Assembly (NCBI RefSeq): GCF_021729865.1
Contig: NZ_CP063400.1
Location: 4,588,001-4,652,000 of the forward strand
Origin: Hydrogenophaga sp. SL48
GTDB lineage: Bacteria; Pseudomonadota; Gammaproteobacteria; Burkholderiales; Burkholderiaceae_C
Length of the DNA stretch: 64,000 nucleotides
Direction of reading: 5' to 3'
Shown: positions 33,885 to 42,192 of the stretch, piece after piece
How the letters are laid out: every line of letters starts with the position of its first letter
How positions within the stretch are numbered: position 1 is the stretch's first letter
Translations under genes and position numbers: made by a program
Notes under the pieces: generated by a model
What the model was told of the DNA's origin: nothing
The model's input: the letters and a program-made list of their open reading frames with translations, nothing else
Database searches by the model: none

Positions 33885-34025
33885 GCCGCACCCGGTCTGC
33901 CGCCCGTCGCGGGCGGGCCCCGCATCGGTGTTTTCACACACCGCGCCAACCTGAGGACTCATTAAACTCCGGACCTTTGCATCAGCTGGCCTTATGTTGC
34001 CCGCGAGCCGACGCCCGGAGACCGC

Positions 34026-35003
34026 ATGAGCACCTTTGACCCTGACGCCCTGGAATGTCTGGCCGCCATCATCGAGGAGGGCGGTTTCGAGCGCGCGGCG
34101 CAACGCCTCTCGATCACGCAGTCGGCGGTGTCGCAGCGTCTGCGTGCGCTGGAGGCCCAGGTCGGCACCGTGCTGATCGTGCGCAGCCGCCCGCTCAAGC
34201 CCACGCCGGCCGGGCAGCTGATGCTCAAGCACGCCAAGATGATGCGGCTGCTGCGCGCCGATCTGGAGAAGGACCTGAAAGAGCTGGCGCCCAGCTCGAC
34301 CGGCGGCGGGCGCGACGAGGAGCGCATCTCGGTCGCGATCAACGCCGACAGCATCGCCACCTGGGCTCTGCCCGCGCTCGATGGCCTGGCACAGCAGGGC
34401 CTGCCGATCGAGATCATCACCGACGACCAGGAGTTCACCCACGAGTGGCTGCGCGAAGGGCAGGTGCTGGGCTGCGTGACCTCGCTGGGCCAGGCGCTGC
34501 GTGGCTGCAAGATGGAGGCGCTCGGCAGCATGGACTACGTGGCCGTGGCGCAGGCCCGTTTCGCCGAAACCCACTGCCCCAAGGGCCTGAACGCCCACAA
34601 CTTCCACAAGCTGCCTTTCGTCGCGTTCAACCGCAAGGACAACCTGCAGCACGGCTTTGTCACCCAGTCGTTCAACCTGCCTCGTGTGGGTCTCAAGCAG
34701 CTGTTCGTGCCCTCCAGCGAGGGTCAGGTGCGGGCGGTGCAGGCGGGCTGGGGCGTGGCCGTGCTGCCCGAGCTGCGGGTGCGCGAGTTGCTGGCCAGTG
34801 GCGAGCTGGTCAACCTGGCGCCGCGCCACCGCCTCAGCGTGGCGCTCTACTGGCACTGCTGGAACCTGAGCTCGGACCTGCTGGACTCGCTCAGCATGGC
34901 CTTGCGCGAGGCGGCGGCGAGCAACCTGGCGCCGCCCGGACAACAAAAAGCCCCGCCGGGGCGGGGCTCGAAGCGACCGGCGAAGGCGCTTACTTCGGCA
35001 TGA
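34026..35003 (+). CDS. argP: LysR-family regulator ArgP/IciA-like
   Basis: This 325-residue LysR regulator has an N-terminal winged helix ([37 protein letters not shown]) and a periplasmic-binding-type effector domain. ArgP controls lysine/arginine export and related genes. The resemblance includes [24 protein letters not shown] and the length. The C-terminus ([21 protein letters not shown]) is encoded across a terminator hairpin belonging to the convergent fasciclin gene and overlaps that gene by 14 bases. This tail is therefore probably a recent extension. No exporter gene is adjacent. Confidence 0.82.
   Translation: MSTFDPDALECLAAIIEEGGFERAAQRLSITQSAVSQRLRALEAQVGTVLIVRSRPLKPTPAGQLMLKHAKMMRLLRADLEKDLKELAPSSTGGGRDEERISVAINADSIATWALPALDGLAQQGLPIEIITDDQEFTHEWLREGQVLGCVTSLGQALRGCKMEALGSMDYVAVAQARFAETHCPKGLNAHNFHKLPFVAFNRKDNLQHGFVTQSFNLPRVGLKQLFVPSSEGQVRAVQAGWGVAVLPELRVRELLASGELVNLAPRHRLSVALYWHCWNLSSDLLDSLSMALREAAASNLAPPGQQKAPPGRGSKRPAKALTSA
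34944..34968 (-). terminator. Intrinsic terminator of the fasciclin gene, inside argP
   Basis: On the minus strand AGCCCCGC-cccg-GCGGGGCT is followed by TTTTTG, 22 bases behind the fasciclin stop. It lies within the last codons of the oppositely oriented argP gene. Confidence 0.85.
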
Positions 35004-35445
35004 TCACGCTGTCGATGACGTGAATCACGCCGTTGTCGGCGGCGATGTCGGTTTTCACCACGTTGGCGGCGTCCACCTTCACACCACCCATGGTGCTCAC
35101 GGTGATTTCGCTGCCTTGCACGGTCTTCACCTTGCCGGCCTTCACGTCGGCCGCCATCACCTTGCCGGGCACCACGTGGTAGGTCAGCACGGCGGTCAGC
35201 TTGGCCTTGTCTTTCAGCAGGGCGTCGAGGTCGGCCTTGGGCACCTTGGCGAAGGCTTCATCGGTCGGCGCGAACACGGTGAACGGGCCTTTGCCCTTGA
35301 GGGTGTCGACCAGACCCGCCGCCTGCAGGGCGGTGGCCAGGGTCTTGAACGAGCCGGCCGCCACGGCGGTGTCCACGATGTCCTTGGCGTGGGCGCTGCC
35401 CAGGGTGGCCAGGGCGATGACGGAAGCGATCAGGGTCTTTTTCAT
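34990..35445 (-). CDS. Exported fasciclin-domain protein
   Basis: This 151-residue protein has a signal peptide [20 protein letters not shown] (cleaved about residue 20) and one complete fasciclin (FAS1) domain: [43 protein letters not shown], and [16 protein letters not shown]1 domains mediate adhesion or surface contacts. A paralogous fasciclin lipoprotein lies immediately upstream on the same strand, 59 bases away. The signal for translation is AAAGGACATTCCC before ATG. Confidence 0.93.
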   Translation of the reverse strand: MKKTLIASVIALATLGSAHAKDIVDTAVAAGSFKTLATALQAAGLVDTLKGKGPFTVFAPTDEAFAKVPKADLDALLKDKAKLTAVLTYHVVPGKVMAADVKAGKVKTVQGSEITVSTMGGVKVDAANVVKTDIAADNGVIHVIDSVIMPK

Positions 35446-35504
35446 GGGAATGTCCTTTGAGACAGGGTGGAGGGAAAGGGAACGGGGTTGAAGCGGTGAA
35501 GGGG

Positions 35505-36014
35505 TCAGGCGGGCGGCAGGATCACCTTGTCGATGATGTGAACCACGCCGTTGCTGCAGACGATGTCGGTGGCCGGGATGGTGGCGCTGCGGCCGCGCCC
35601 GTCGGTGATCCGCAGGTCGGCCCCCACGGTGAACGTGGAGCCCTGCAAGGTGGCGATCGGCGTGTTGATCGGCACCTGGTCCTTGAGCACCCGGCCCGCC
35701 ACCACGTGGTAGGTCAACACGGTGGTCAGCAATGTTTTGTTGGCCAGCAGCGCCTCTTTCGTGGTGCCCAGCTCTGCCAGCAACCCGGCGAAAGCGTCGT
35801 TGGTGGGCGCGAAGACCGTCAGCGGGCCCGGCGCGCTCAGTGCCTCCACCAAACCGGCGGCCACCACGGCCTCGACCAGGATGCTCAGGTTGGGCGTGGC
35901 CTGGGCCGTGGCGACGATGTTCGGCGGCAGATGCTCGTCGTCGCTGCCGCCGCAGGCAGTGAGAACGCTGCCTGCCGCTGATGCCAGCAGAAGCTTTCGT
36001 CTGGTGATGTTCAT
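35505..36014 (-). CDS. Fasciclin-domain lipoprotein
   Basis: This 169-residue FAS1 protein has a lipoprotein signal with twin Arg-Lys start ([10 protein letters not shown]) and lipobox LTAC at Cys21, so it may be Tat-exported and lipidated. The FAS1 domain has [47 protein letters not shown] and [14 protein letters not shown]. Start ATG 36014 is chosen because of the lipobox and CAAAGGACTTC upstream. It shares its upstream region with the divergent TetR gene, whose operators it faces, so it is probably the regulated gene. Confidence 0.92.
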   Translation of the reverse strand: MNITRRKLLLASAAGSVLTACGGSDDEHLPPNIVATAQATPNLSILVEAVVAAGLVEALSAPGPLTVFAPTNDAFAGLLAELGTTKEALLANKTLLTTVLTYHVVAGRVLKDQVPINTPIATLQGSTFTVGADLRITDGRGRSATIPATDIVCSNGVVHIIDKVILPPA

Positions 36015-36109
36015 GGCGAAGTCCTTTGAGAAAAGGTGCGATGCGCGGGTGGAAAAGGGGTCGGACCGGAAGTTTTGGTGCCAGCTTGCTCGGCGGAGTC
36101 GAATGTTAA

Positions 36110-36164
36110 ACTGATTGGTAATAAAAGATACCAATCAGTATTTATCCATACCACTCAGTGTGGT
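36110..36164. promoter_or_regulatory. Operator cluster between fasciclin and tetR genes
   Basis: An exact 11-base inverted repeat, ACTGATTGGTA at 36110-36120 and TACCAATCAGT at 36129-36139, has an 8-base spacer. A further half-site, ATACCACTCAGT, follows 22 bases behind the matching ATACCAATCAGT. A shorter palindrome ACCAC-tcagt-GTGGT lies at 36150-36164. The layout is typical of a TetR operator controlling a divergent gap. Confidence 0.75.
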
Positions 36165-36220
36165 TATCAACGCCTGCGTCGATCTGCGGCAAAATGCGGT
36201 CAAATACCCGAAGCACGCTC

Positions 36221-36859
36221 ATGGCCACAGCCACCTCCACACCCCCGTCTCCCACCGTTCCCAAGCTCAGTTTTCGCGAGCAGATGCACCTGGCCCGTGA
36301 AGACGCCATCGTCTCGGCGGTGAACCGCCTGCTGGCCGAAAAAGGTTTTGAGGCCATGACGGTCGACGAGGTCGCCGCCGAGGTCGGCATCGCCAAGGCC
36401 AGCCTTTACAAGCACTTCCCCAGCAAGGAAGACCTGGCCGCCGCCGCCATGGTCAGGGTGATGAACCGGGCGCGGGCTTTTCTGGATTCGCTGGACGCGG
36501 CGCAGCCGCCGCTGGTGCTGTTGCGCCGCGTGGCGGGCTGGACGATGGAAGTGCAGCTGGCGGGCGAAATGCCGTCGCTGCCGAGCGAAAACTCCAGCCT
36601 GCGCATGGCCCTGACGACCAACAAGGCCTATGTGGACGGGCTGATGGATGTGAGCGACCGCCTCGGCGCCTGGATCACCGCGGCCCAGGCCGACGGCAGC
36701 GTCAACCCCGCGCTGCCGCCGATTGCCGTGCTCTACACGCTCTACGCCAGGGCCTGCGATCCGGTGCTCGGTTTCCTCAAGGGCTCGGGCCTGTACACCG
36801 ACGCCCAGATCATCGAGATGGTGCTGAGCACCTGCTTCGACGGGTTGAGGACGAGATAG
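36221..36859 (+). CDS. TetR/AcrR family regulator of the fasciclin genes
   Basis: This 212-residue TetR has an HTH at about residues 27-72 (DAIVSAVNRLLAEKGFEAMTVDEVAAEVGIAKASLYKHFPSKEDLAAAAM) and a ligand domain with a TetR_C-like segment. Start ATG 36221 is chosen. An in-frame GTG lies 21 codons upstream but overlaps the operator cluster. It diverges from the two fasciclin genes, so it probably represses them and itself. The stop codon is followed directly by a post-stop repeat. Confidence 0.88.
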   Translation: MATATSTPPSPTVPKLSFREQMHLAREDAIVSAVNRLLAEKGFEAMTVDEVAAEVGIAKASLYKHFPSKEDLAAAAMVRVMNRARAFLDSLDAAQPPLVLLRRVAGWTMEVQLAGEMPSLPSENSSLRMALTTNKAYVDGLMDVSDRLGAWITAAQADGSVNPALPPIAVLYTLYARACDPVLGFLKGSGLYTDAQIIEMVLSTCFDGLRTR

Positions 36860-36940
36860 CCCCCCGCGCCGCCTGCGGCGTCACCCCCCAGGGGGCGATG
36901 CGAGTGGCCCGGCGAAGCCGGTTCCACCGCATCCTGGGTG
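36860..36940 (+). repeat. Post-stop GC-rich multi-hairpin repeat, copy 2
   Basis: This begins at the base after the tetR stop: CCCCCCGCGCCGCCTGCGGCG hairpin, CCCCCCAGGGGG hairpin, then a 43-base block (36897-36939) identical to 48792-48834 that itself holds CCGGCGAAGCCGG. The 368-base gap to the uspA gene holds this copy and copy 3 facing it, with no gene between. Confidence 0.85.
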
Positions 36941-37149
36941 GGGCAGTTCGCGCCGGAAACACCGTCTTGGGCCCACTGAGCGCGGTCCCGTGTAGCGGCT
37001 CCATCATTGATCGCGCTGGCATGGTGGAAACGTTGCAGGAGGCCGAGGCGAAAAAATACCGGGTCGCACAACACGCCCGGTATGGGGTCCATCAAAAAGC
37101 GCTGACCGGAGCGCAAAACCGGCGGAACCACCCACCCGCCAGCCCAGAG

Positions 37150-37227
37150 GCGCAGCGGAACCGGCTTTGCCGGGCCGCAGTGCGCCGTCCCCCCTTGGGG
37201 GGAAGCCGCGTCAGCGGCGCAGGGGGG
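37150..37227 (-). repeat. Post-stop GC-rich multi-hairpin repeat, copy 3
   Basis: On the minus strand it follows the uspA stop directly: CCCCCCTGCGCCGC, CCCCCCAAGGGGGG hairpin, then GGCCCGGCAAAGCCGGTTCC. It is convergent with copy 2. Confidence 0.8.
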
Positions 37228-37650
37228 TCATCTCACCAACAACACCGGCACCGTGCAATGCGCCAGCACCTGCGTGGCCACCGAGCCCATGACCAGGTTG
37301 CCCAGGGCGCTGTGGCCGTGTGAACCCATCATCACCAGATCGAAGTCGCCGGCGCTGGCCTGCTTGGCGATGGCTTCGCCGGGCGAGCCGGTCTTGTGCA
37401 CGACCTTGGCCGCGATGCCCTTGCGCGCCAGGTACTTGACCACCGGGTCGGTGACCTTGGCGGCTTCTTCGGCGTAGTAGCTGTTGGCCACGTCGGCGCC
37501 CACAGCCGCGCGGGCGCGGGGGGGCAGCGGGAGCTGCACGGTGAACAGGGTGAAATCATTCTTGGCGCTGAACACCTCTTCATGGGTGGCCAGGTAGGCC
37601 AGCATTTTCTTGGTGTACGAACTGCCGTCGACGGCAAGCAAAATCTTCAT
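37228..37650 (-). CDS. Universal stress protein UspA family
   Basis: This 140-residue single UspA domain has an N-terminal KILLAVDGSSYTKKML and the C-terminal ATP-binding signature GSHGHSALGNLVMGSVATQVLAHCTVPVLLVR (G-2x-G-9x-G-S/T). ATP binding is likely. Start ATG 37650 with GGAGAACACC upstream. It is an independent gene; UspA proteins respond to growth arrest and stress, but no specific partner is visible here. Confidence 0.93.
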   Translation of the reverse strand: MKILLAVDGSSYTKKMLAYLATHEEVFSAKNDFTLFTVQLPLPPRARAAVGADVANSYYAEEAAKVTDPVVKYLARKGIAAKVVHKTGSPGEAIAKQASAGDFDLVMMGSHGHSALGNLVMGSVATQVLAHCTVPVLLVR

Positions 37651-37742
37651 GGTGTTCTCCTTGAGAGGGGTTTCGCAGTTTAAGCGGCGTTTCGTGCCCC
37701 CTCCGTAAGGCATTCCACGCATGCAGGCTGACGTTGACTTCG

Positions 37743-38639
37743 TCAGACCGTGATGAGTTGCTGCGGCTGGAAGCTGAGCTGCTCGCCCTTGCTCGCGTAG
37801 CCCAGCGGGTTGGCCACGATGCGGCAGCGCCCGACCTGCACATCGGTCGGGCAATGCAGGTGGCCGTGCAGCCAGAGGTCGGCCAGCGGCAGCAGGTCAT
37901 CGAGCGCGTTGCAGAAGCCCGCCGTGCCGGGGCTCAGCCCGTAGCGCGGGTCGGCGCTGTGCAGGGTGGGGGCGAAGTGCGTCACCACCACCGTGCGGCC
38001 GTCGAACGGCCGGGCCAGCGCCTCGCGCAGCCAGGCCTGGCACGCCAGCCCCAGCTCGCGCATCGAGGCCGCATCGAACAGCGCCCCGGCGCGCTGCCCG
38101 GCCATCTTGACGAGGTAGAAGTTGGCGGCCCGAAACGCCCGCTCGCGCTGGCGCAGGCGCTCGGTTTCGGTGGGGGCCTGGGCCACAGCACCTGGTGCCG
38201 CGCGCCGGGGTGCTTTGCCGTGGGCCGGGCCGCCTGGGCTGGGTGGCGTGCCCACCGTGGCCAGGGCGTCGTAGTCGCTCCAGAGCGTGGTGCCGACGAA
38301 GCGCACGCCATCGATCACGGCCGTCTCGCGCTCCAGCCACTGGATGCCCAGGCGGTCGCAGGTGCGGCGCAGCTCCAGATGGGCCTCGTCGAGGTCGAGC
38401 GCGTCGTACTCGTGGTTGCCCGGCACGTAGAGCACCGGCACCGGCCAGCCTGCGTGCTGAGGCAGTGGCGAAAAGCGCTGCAGGCCCCAGTCGGGCTCGG
38501 GCATGACGCTGCCGTCGCGCCGCTTCTGGTACGAGCCCACGTCACCGGCCAGCACCAGCAGGTCCGCGCCCGGCGCCGGCACCGCGCGAAACAGCGGGTC
38601 CGATTCGAGGTGCAGGTCGCTGAGCAGCTGGAGGTTCAT
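37743..38639 (-). CDS. Calcineurin-like metallophosphoesterase
   Basis: This 298-residue phosphoesterase has the metal motifs in order: SDLHLE (D-x-H), LAGDVGS (GDxx), GNHEYD (GNHE), VVVTHFAP and LHGHLHCP (GHxH). These are all ligands of a dimetal site, probably cytosolic. A low-complexity Pro/Ala-rich insertion lies around residues 128-158. Its substrate is unknown. It overlaps the upstream LysR gene by four bases, implying co-translation and a possible role in the LysR-controlled response. Confidence 0.88.
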   Translation of the reverse strand: MNLQLLSDLHLESDPLFRAVPAPGADLLVLAGDVGSYQKRRDGSVMPEPDWGLQRFSPLPQHAGWPVPVLYVPGNHEYDALDLDEAHLELRRTCDRLGIQWLERETAVIDGVRFVGTTLWSDYDALATVGTPPSPGGPAHGKAPRRAAPGAVAQAPTETERLRQRERAFRAANFYLVKMAGQRAGALFDAASMRELGLACQAWLREALARPFDGRTVVVTHFAPTLHSADPRYGLSPGTAGFCNALDDLLPLADLWLHGHLHCPTDVQVGRCRIVANPLGYASKGEQLSFQPQQLITV

Positions 38640-39625
38640 GCCGGCATTGTCGTCGGCGCGTCCCCGCCGCTGGCGAAGCTGCGTTGTGCGGCCCGCTCGA
38701 CCGCTGCGCGCAGCCACTGGTGCGCGCTGCTGTGGGCGGACTGCCGGTGCCACAACGTGTCCACGTGCACCGCGGGCACGGGCAATGGCAACTCGAGCAG
38801 CGCCAGTTCGGGCTCGATGCCGGTGACCTCGACGAAGTGGCGTGGCAGCACGGTCAGCAGGTCGGTGGTGGCCACCACCCGGCCGGCGGTGAAGAACTGG
38901 TTCACGGTGATGACGATCCGGCGCTGGCGGGAGACGGCGGCGAGCGCCTCGTCGACAAAGCCGAAGGGCCGGCCCGAAAAGCTCACCAGCAGGTGGCGCG
39001 CGGCGCAGTAGGCGTCGAGCGTGAGCGGCTTGCCCGCCAGCGGGTGGTCGCGCCGCATCACCACCACGTATTCGCCGTCGTACAGCCGCTGGTGCAGGAA
39101 GCGTGGGTTGTGTTCCTGCAGGTGGATGGCGTTGAGTTCGGCGATCACGCCGGGGAAGTGGCCAATGGCGAGATCGGCCGAGCCCGAATCCAGCAGGTCG
39201 CGCGGGTCGCGCGTGGTCAGGGGCACGATGCGCAGGTTCACGCCCGGCGCCTCTTTTTCCAGCACATCCACCAGCCCGGGCACCAGTTTGGCCGCCGTGG
39301 CATCGGCCATGGCCAGCACGAACGCGTTGCCCGCCGTGGCCGGCTCGAAGCGGCCGGGCGAGATCGATTCGCGCAGCTGGGCCAGGGCGTCGCGCACCGT
39401 GGGCCACAGCGCCAGCGCCACCGGCGTGGCCTCGACACCATAGCCGGCGCGTTTCACCAGCTCGTCGCCCAGGCTCTCGCGCAGGCGCTTGAGCGCGTTG
39501 CTCACCGCCGGCTGGGTCATGGCCAGGTTGTGGGCCGCCCGGGTGAGGTTGCGCTCGGTCATGACTTCGTCGAACACCCGCAGCAGGTTCAGGTCCAGCG
39601 TGCGGAAGTTGGGCTCATTCATCAT
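38636..39625 (-). CDS. LysR-family transcriptional regulator
   Basis: This 329-residue LysR regulator of the NahR/NodD-like subgroup starts FRTLDLNLLRVFDEVMTERNLTRAAHNLAMTQPAVSNALKRLRESLGDELV and carries a LysR substrate domain with RDPRDLLDSGSADLAIG. A second ATG immediately behind the first gives an ambiguous start by one codon. It is transcribed with the phosphoesterase gene and diverges from a pair of membrane proteins. A T-N11-A box lies in the gap between them. The effector is unknown. Confidence 0.9.
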   Translation of the reverse strand: MMNEPNFRTLDLNLLRVFDEVMTERNLTRAAHNLAMTQPAVSNALKRLRESLGDELVKRAGYGVEATPVALALWPTVRDALAQLRESISPGRFEPATAGNAFVLAMADATAAKLVPGLVDVLEKEAPGVNLRIVPLTTRDPRDLLDSGSADLAIGHFPGVIAELNAIHLQEHNPRFLHQRLYDGEYVVVMRRDHPLAGKPLTLDAYCAARHLLVSFSGRPFGFVDEALAAVSRQRRIVITVNQFFTAGRVVATTDLLTVLPRHFVEVTGIEPELALLELPLPVPAVHVDTLWHRQSAHSSAHQWLRAAVERAAQRSFASGGDAPTTMPA

Positions 39626-39630
39626 AGATG

Positions 39631-39643
39631 TGAATGTAATTCA
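39631..39643. promoter_or_regulatory. LysR-type T-N11-A box in the divergent gap
   Basis: TGAAT-GTA-ATTCA is an inverted repeat that fits the T-N11-A LysR recognition motif. It lies six bases upstream of the lysR start and about 83 bases before the membrane-protein gene, in an A/T-rich stretch. Confidence 0.4.
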
Positions 39644-39725
39644 TCACAAAAATAAATTGGCGTGACATGGGGGTTAACCCTAGTATTCGTCTGTCCAAAA
39701 GACAATTTTTTGCAAGGAGTTCGAC

Positions 39726-40295
39726 ATGAGCACCGTCTTTTCACCCTCTCCCGCCGCTGTGGGCACCGCCGCCCCTTCCACCGCTGATCTCGGCATGTAC
39801 CGCGCTGGCCGCCGGTTTGATGGCTCCCGCAGCCTGGCCGCCATGTTGCTGGCCGCCGCCGTGGCCGCCCTCGTGGTGCTGGCCGACCAGATGATCAGCA
39901 CCTGGGCCGACGGCCACCTGTTCCTCGGCTGGGTCGCGCTGTGGGTCGTGGTCTTCGCGGGTTCCGTCCTGTTTGCCGGCACCGCACGCCAACTGGCCCA
40001 GGCCACCCTGCGTTCTCTCGACAGCTGGTCGAAGTCGATGGCGGAAGCCCGCGCCGAGGCACGCCTCTGGGACCTGGCCCGCACCGACCCGCGCCTGAAG
40101 GCCGAACTGCTGCAGGCCCGGGCCCGTGAAGCCGATCTGGCCGAGGAGCTGACCGTCGCGGCGACACCGAAGAACGACTTCTCCGAAGCCCTGGCCCCCA
40201 TGGGCCTGGAGTCGGGCATCGCGTCGTCCGCCCAGTTGCGCCGGTTCGCGCAGCTGGAAATGCGCCGCCACGCCGGCTACCTGCCCTACCTGTAA
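39726..40295 (+). CDS. Unknown membrane protein, tandem paralogue 1
   Basis: This 189-residue protein has two predicted membrane helices (about residues 38-58 and 68-92) and a long charged helical C-terminus with Arg/Ala/Glu-rich repeats (QATLRSLDSWSKSMAEARAEARLWDLARTDPRLKAELLQARARE). It is clearly related to the next gene (RRFDGSRSLAAMLLAA; ADQMISTWADGHLFLGWVALW). RBS AAGGAG is strong. I do not recognise a named family. The pair probably arose by duplication. Diverging from a LysR gene, it may be controlled by it. Confidence 0.75.
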   Translation: MSTVFSPSPAAVGTAAPSTADLGMYRAGRRFDGSRSLAAMLLAAAVAALVVLADQMISTWADGHLFLGWVALWVVVFAGSVLFAGTARQLAQATLRSLDSWSKSMAEARAEARLWDLARTDPRLKAELLQARAREADLAEELTVAATPKNDFSEALAPMGLESGIASSAQLRRFAQLEMRRHAGYLPYL

Positions 40296-40304
40296 GGCGA
40301 CAAC

Positions 40305-40802
40305 ATGAACACCGTTTTTTCACACCGGCCCCTGGGCCTGAGCAGCACCGGCACCAGTGCTGCGACCGACACCCCCCGCTTGAGCGGCCGCTTTGACGGC
40401 GCCCGCGGCCTGGCTGCCCTGTTGCTGGCGGCGGTGGTTTCTGCCCTGGTGGTGCTGGCCGACCAGCTGATCAGCAGCTGGACCGACGACCACCTGTTTC
40501 TCGGCTGGCTTGCGCTGTGGCTGGTGATCCTGGCCAGCACGGCCCTGTTCGCCGCGCCCGCCCGTCACCTGGCGCGCCGCGCACTGCCCGCGCTGAAGGG
40601 CTGGGCACAGGCGCTGGCCGAGGCGCGCGCTGAACAGCAACTCTGGCACGCCGCCCACCGCGACCCGCGGCTGATGGCCGACCTGATGCACGCCCGCCAG
40701 CGCGACCTCGACGACGCGCAGCATGACCGCCAGCCCTGGGGCCGCTACCCGGAACGCCTGAGCCAGGACCGCGAGCGCCAGGTGCACCTGAACCACGCCT
40801 GA
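40305..40802 (+). CDS. Unknown membrane protein, tandem paralogue 2
   Basis: This 165-residue paralogue of the preceding protein has the same two helices (SGRFDGARGLAALLLAAVVSALVVLADQLISSWTDDHLFLGWLALW) and a charged helical tail (KGWAQALAEARAEQQLWHAAHRDPRLMADLMHARQRDLDDAQ) that is 24 residues shorter. Similarity is strongest over helices and the start of the tail. The gap between them is nine bases and a terminator follows, so they form a two-gene operon. The two products may form a complex. Confidence 0.75.
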   Translation: MNTVFSHRPLGLSSTGTSAATDTPRLSGRFDGARGLAALLLAAVVSALVVLADQLISSWTDDHLFLGWLALWLVILASTALFAAPARHLARRALPALKGWAQALAEARAEQQLWHAAHRDPRLMADLMHARQRDLDDAQHDRQPWGRYPERLSQDRERQVHLNHA

Positions 40803-40823
40803 TCGCTCAGACCTCACCACGAC

Positions 40824-40852
40824 AAAGCCACCGGGACCCGGTGGCTTTTTTT
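40824..40852 (+). terminator. Intrinsic terminator of the paralogue pair
   Basis: Hairpin AAAGCCACCGG-GAC-CCGGTGGCTTT continues into a T-run, starting 22 bases behind the stop of the second paralogue. Confidence 0.92.
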
Positions 40853-40901
40853 GTGCCCGCGATCGATCCCCCGGTGGCAGGGGCCGGCGGGCCAAGCGTG
40901 G

Positions 40902-41618
40902 TCAGGCGCTCACGGTTTCCCTCATCAGTCGCCAGGCCCAGGCCAGGTCGGCCTCCAGTTCACGGCGGGTGGCGGCCGCATCGCGCTGGGCCAGTGCCTG
41001 CATCAGACCATGGTGGTGCTGGGTTCGCGGTTGACTTTGCTCGGGCTGGTGGTGTTCGACCGCCACCCGCACATAGGGGCCACTCTGCAGCCACAGGCTG
41101 CGGATCATGGTCATCAGCGTCGCAGACCGTGCGGCTTCGTAGAGGGTGAAGTGAAAGCGCTGGTTGGCCTGCAGCTCGGCATCGACGTCGTGCGTCTGGA
41201 TGGCGGCGGAGAACGCCGCATCGGCATCGGCCAGTCCGGCGAGCAGGGCGTCGTCGGCGTGCGCCGCGGCGCGTTCGGCCGCATGGCCTTCGACCAGCAG
41301 GCGGGCCTCGTAGATGTCGTCGAGCCGCTGGACCGACAGCGGCGGCACACGCACCGGCCGCTGGGTGGCCGATTCGAGCGCGCCCTCGGCCACCAGACGG
41401 CGCAGTGCCTCGCGCACCGGCATCACGCTGGTCTGGAAGGCGTCGGCCAGGTCGCGGATCTGCAAGGTCTGACCGCCCTGCAGGCGCCCGCAGATGAGGG
41501 CGTCGCACAGCTCGGCGTAGATGCGGTCCTGGATCGAATCGCGCGACACGGGGCGCAGCACCGGCCGCGGGGAGCGGACGGCTTCCGGGCTGGGTGCGTC
41601 AAGACGGGGTCGGGCCAT
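40902..41618 (-). CDS. GntR/FCD-family regulator of the second TRAP operon
   Basis: This 238-residue regulator has an N-terminal GntR winged helix (about residues 26-88: IQDRIYAELCDALICGRLQGGQTLQIRDLADAFQTSVMPVREALRRLVAEGALE) and a C-terminal FCD all-helical ligand domain (metal-binding Asp/His in the pattern RFHFTLYEAA and HHHGLMQAL). FCD regulators sense carboxylates or sugar acids. It diverges from the dctQMP operon and a TGTGATCACA palindrome lies in the gap. Start ATG 41618 (MARPRL) is preferred to one 11 codons upstream. Confidence 0.9.
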   Translation of the reverse strand: MARPRLDAPSPEAVRSPRPVLRPVSRDSIQDRIYAELCDALICGRLQGGQTLQIRDLADAFQTSVMPVREALRRLVAEGALESATQRPVRVPPLSVQRLDDIYEARLLVEGHAAERAAAHADDALLAGLADADAAFSAAIQTHDVDAELQANQRFHFTLYEAARSATLMTMIRSLWLQSGPYVRVAVEHHQPEQSQPRTQHHHGLMQALAQRDAAATRRELEADLAWAWRLMRETVSA

Positions 41619-41667
41619 GCGGGTCAGTATATCGACTGTTGCACAAAACATATTTGATGCCGTATTA

Positions 41668-41677
41668 TGTGATCACA
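41668..41677. promoter_or_regulatory. GntR operator-like palindrome
   Basis: TGTGATCACA is a perfect 10-base palindrome in the 73-base divergent gap, 14 bases upstream of the dctQ start. Its location and TGTxxxxACA form match the binding sites of FCD regulators. Confidence 0.5.
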
Positions 41678-41691
41678 AATGAGGTGACGCC

Positions 41692-42192
41692 ATGGAACCC
41701 ACTCCCCCGCTCGACAAGCCCGCACCCGCTGATCCCGCGCCCGCCCGCTGGTTTGCCGGGGTCGCCAGCGCCGTGCTGGCGCTCATGGCCGTCGTCGCGT
41801 TCGGCGATGTCGCGCTGCGTGTCGTGGGCCGACCGGTCACCGGCGCCTACGAACTGACCGCCTTGCTCATGGGGCTGCTGATCTACGCCTCGCTTCCGCT
41901 GGTGACCGCACGCGATGAACACGTGCGCGCGGGCATCCTGCAGATGTGGACCACCGCCCCGCGTTGGGTCCGACGCTCGCTGCGGGAGCTGCGCCGCGTG
42001 CTGTCGGCGCTGGCCCTGGGCTACCTGGCCTGGGCGCTGCTGCAGTACATGTTCCGGATGGCCGAGGCGGGCGACCGCGCGCCCTACATCGAGGTGCCGC
42101 TGGCCTGGGTGGCCGGCTTCGGCGCGCTGGCCCTGGCGCTGTCGGCGCTGCTGGCGCTGTGGACACGCCGCACGTCCGGGAGCGCCGAATGA
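41692..42192 (+). CDS. TRAP transporter small permease (DctQ), second system
   Basis: This 166-residue protein has four predicted helices. The core pattern ASAVLALMAVVAFGDVALRVVGRPVTGAYELTALLMGLLIYASLPLV is typical of DctQ. It overlaps the large-permease gene by four bases. The order here is Q-M-P, unlike the P-Q-M of the first system at 15.5-18.6 kb, so the two operons are not recent duplicates. Confidence 0.9.
   Translation: MEPTPPLDKPAPADPAPARWFAGVASAVLALMAVVAFGDVALRVVGRPVTGAYELTALLMGLLIYASLPLVTARDEHVRAGILQMWTTAPRWVRRSLRELRRVLSALALGYLAWALLQYMFRMAEAGDRAPYIEVPLAWVAGFGALALALSALLALWTRRTSGSAE

Noticed and set aside
31341..34946. 1201-codon minus-strand frame across nicD, the flavoprotein, peptidase and argP
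   Set aside because: It crosses four recognised genes on the other strand and its product is low-complexity. It is a high-GC shadow.
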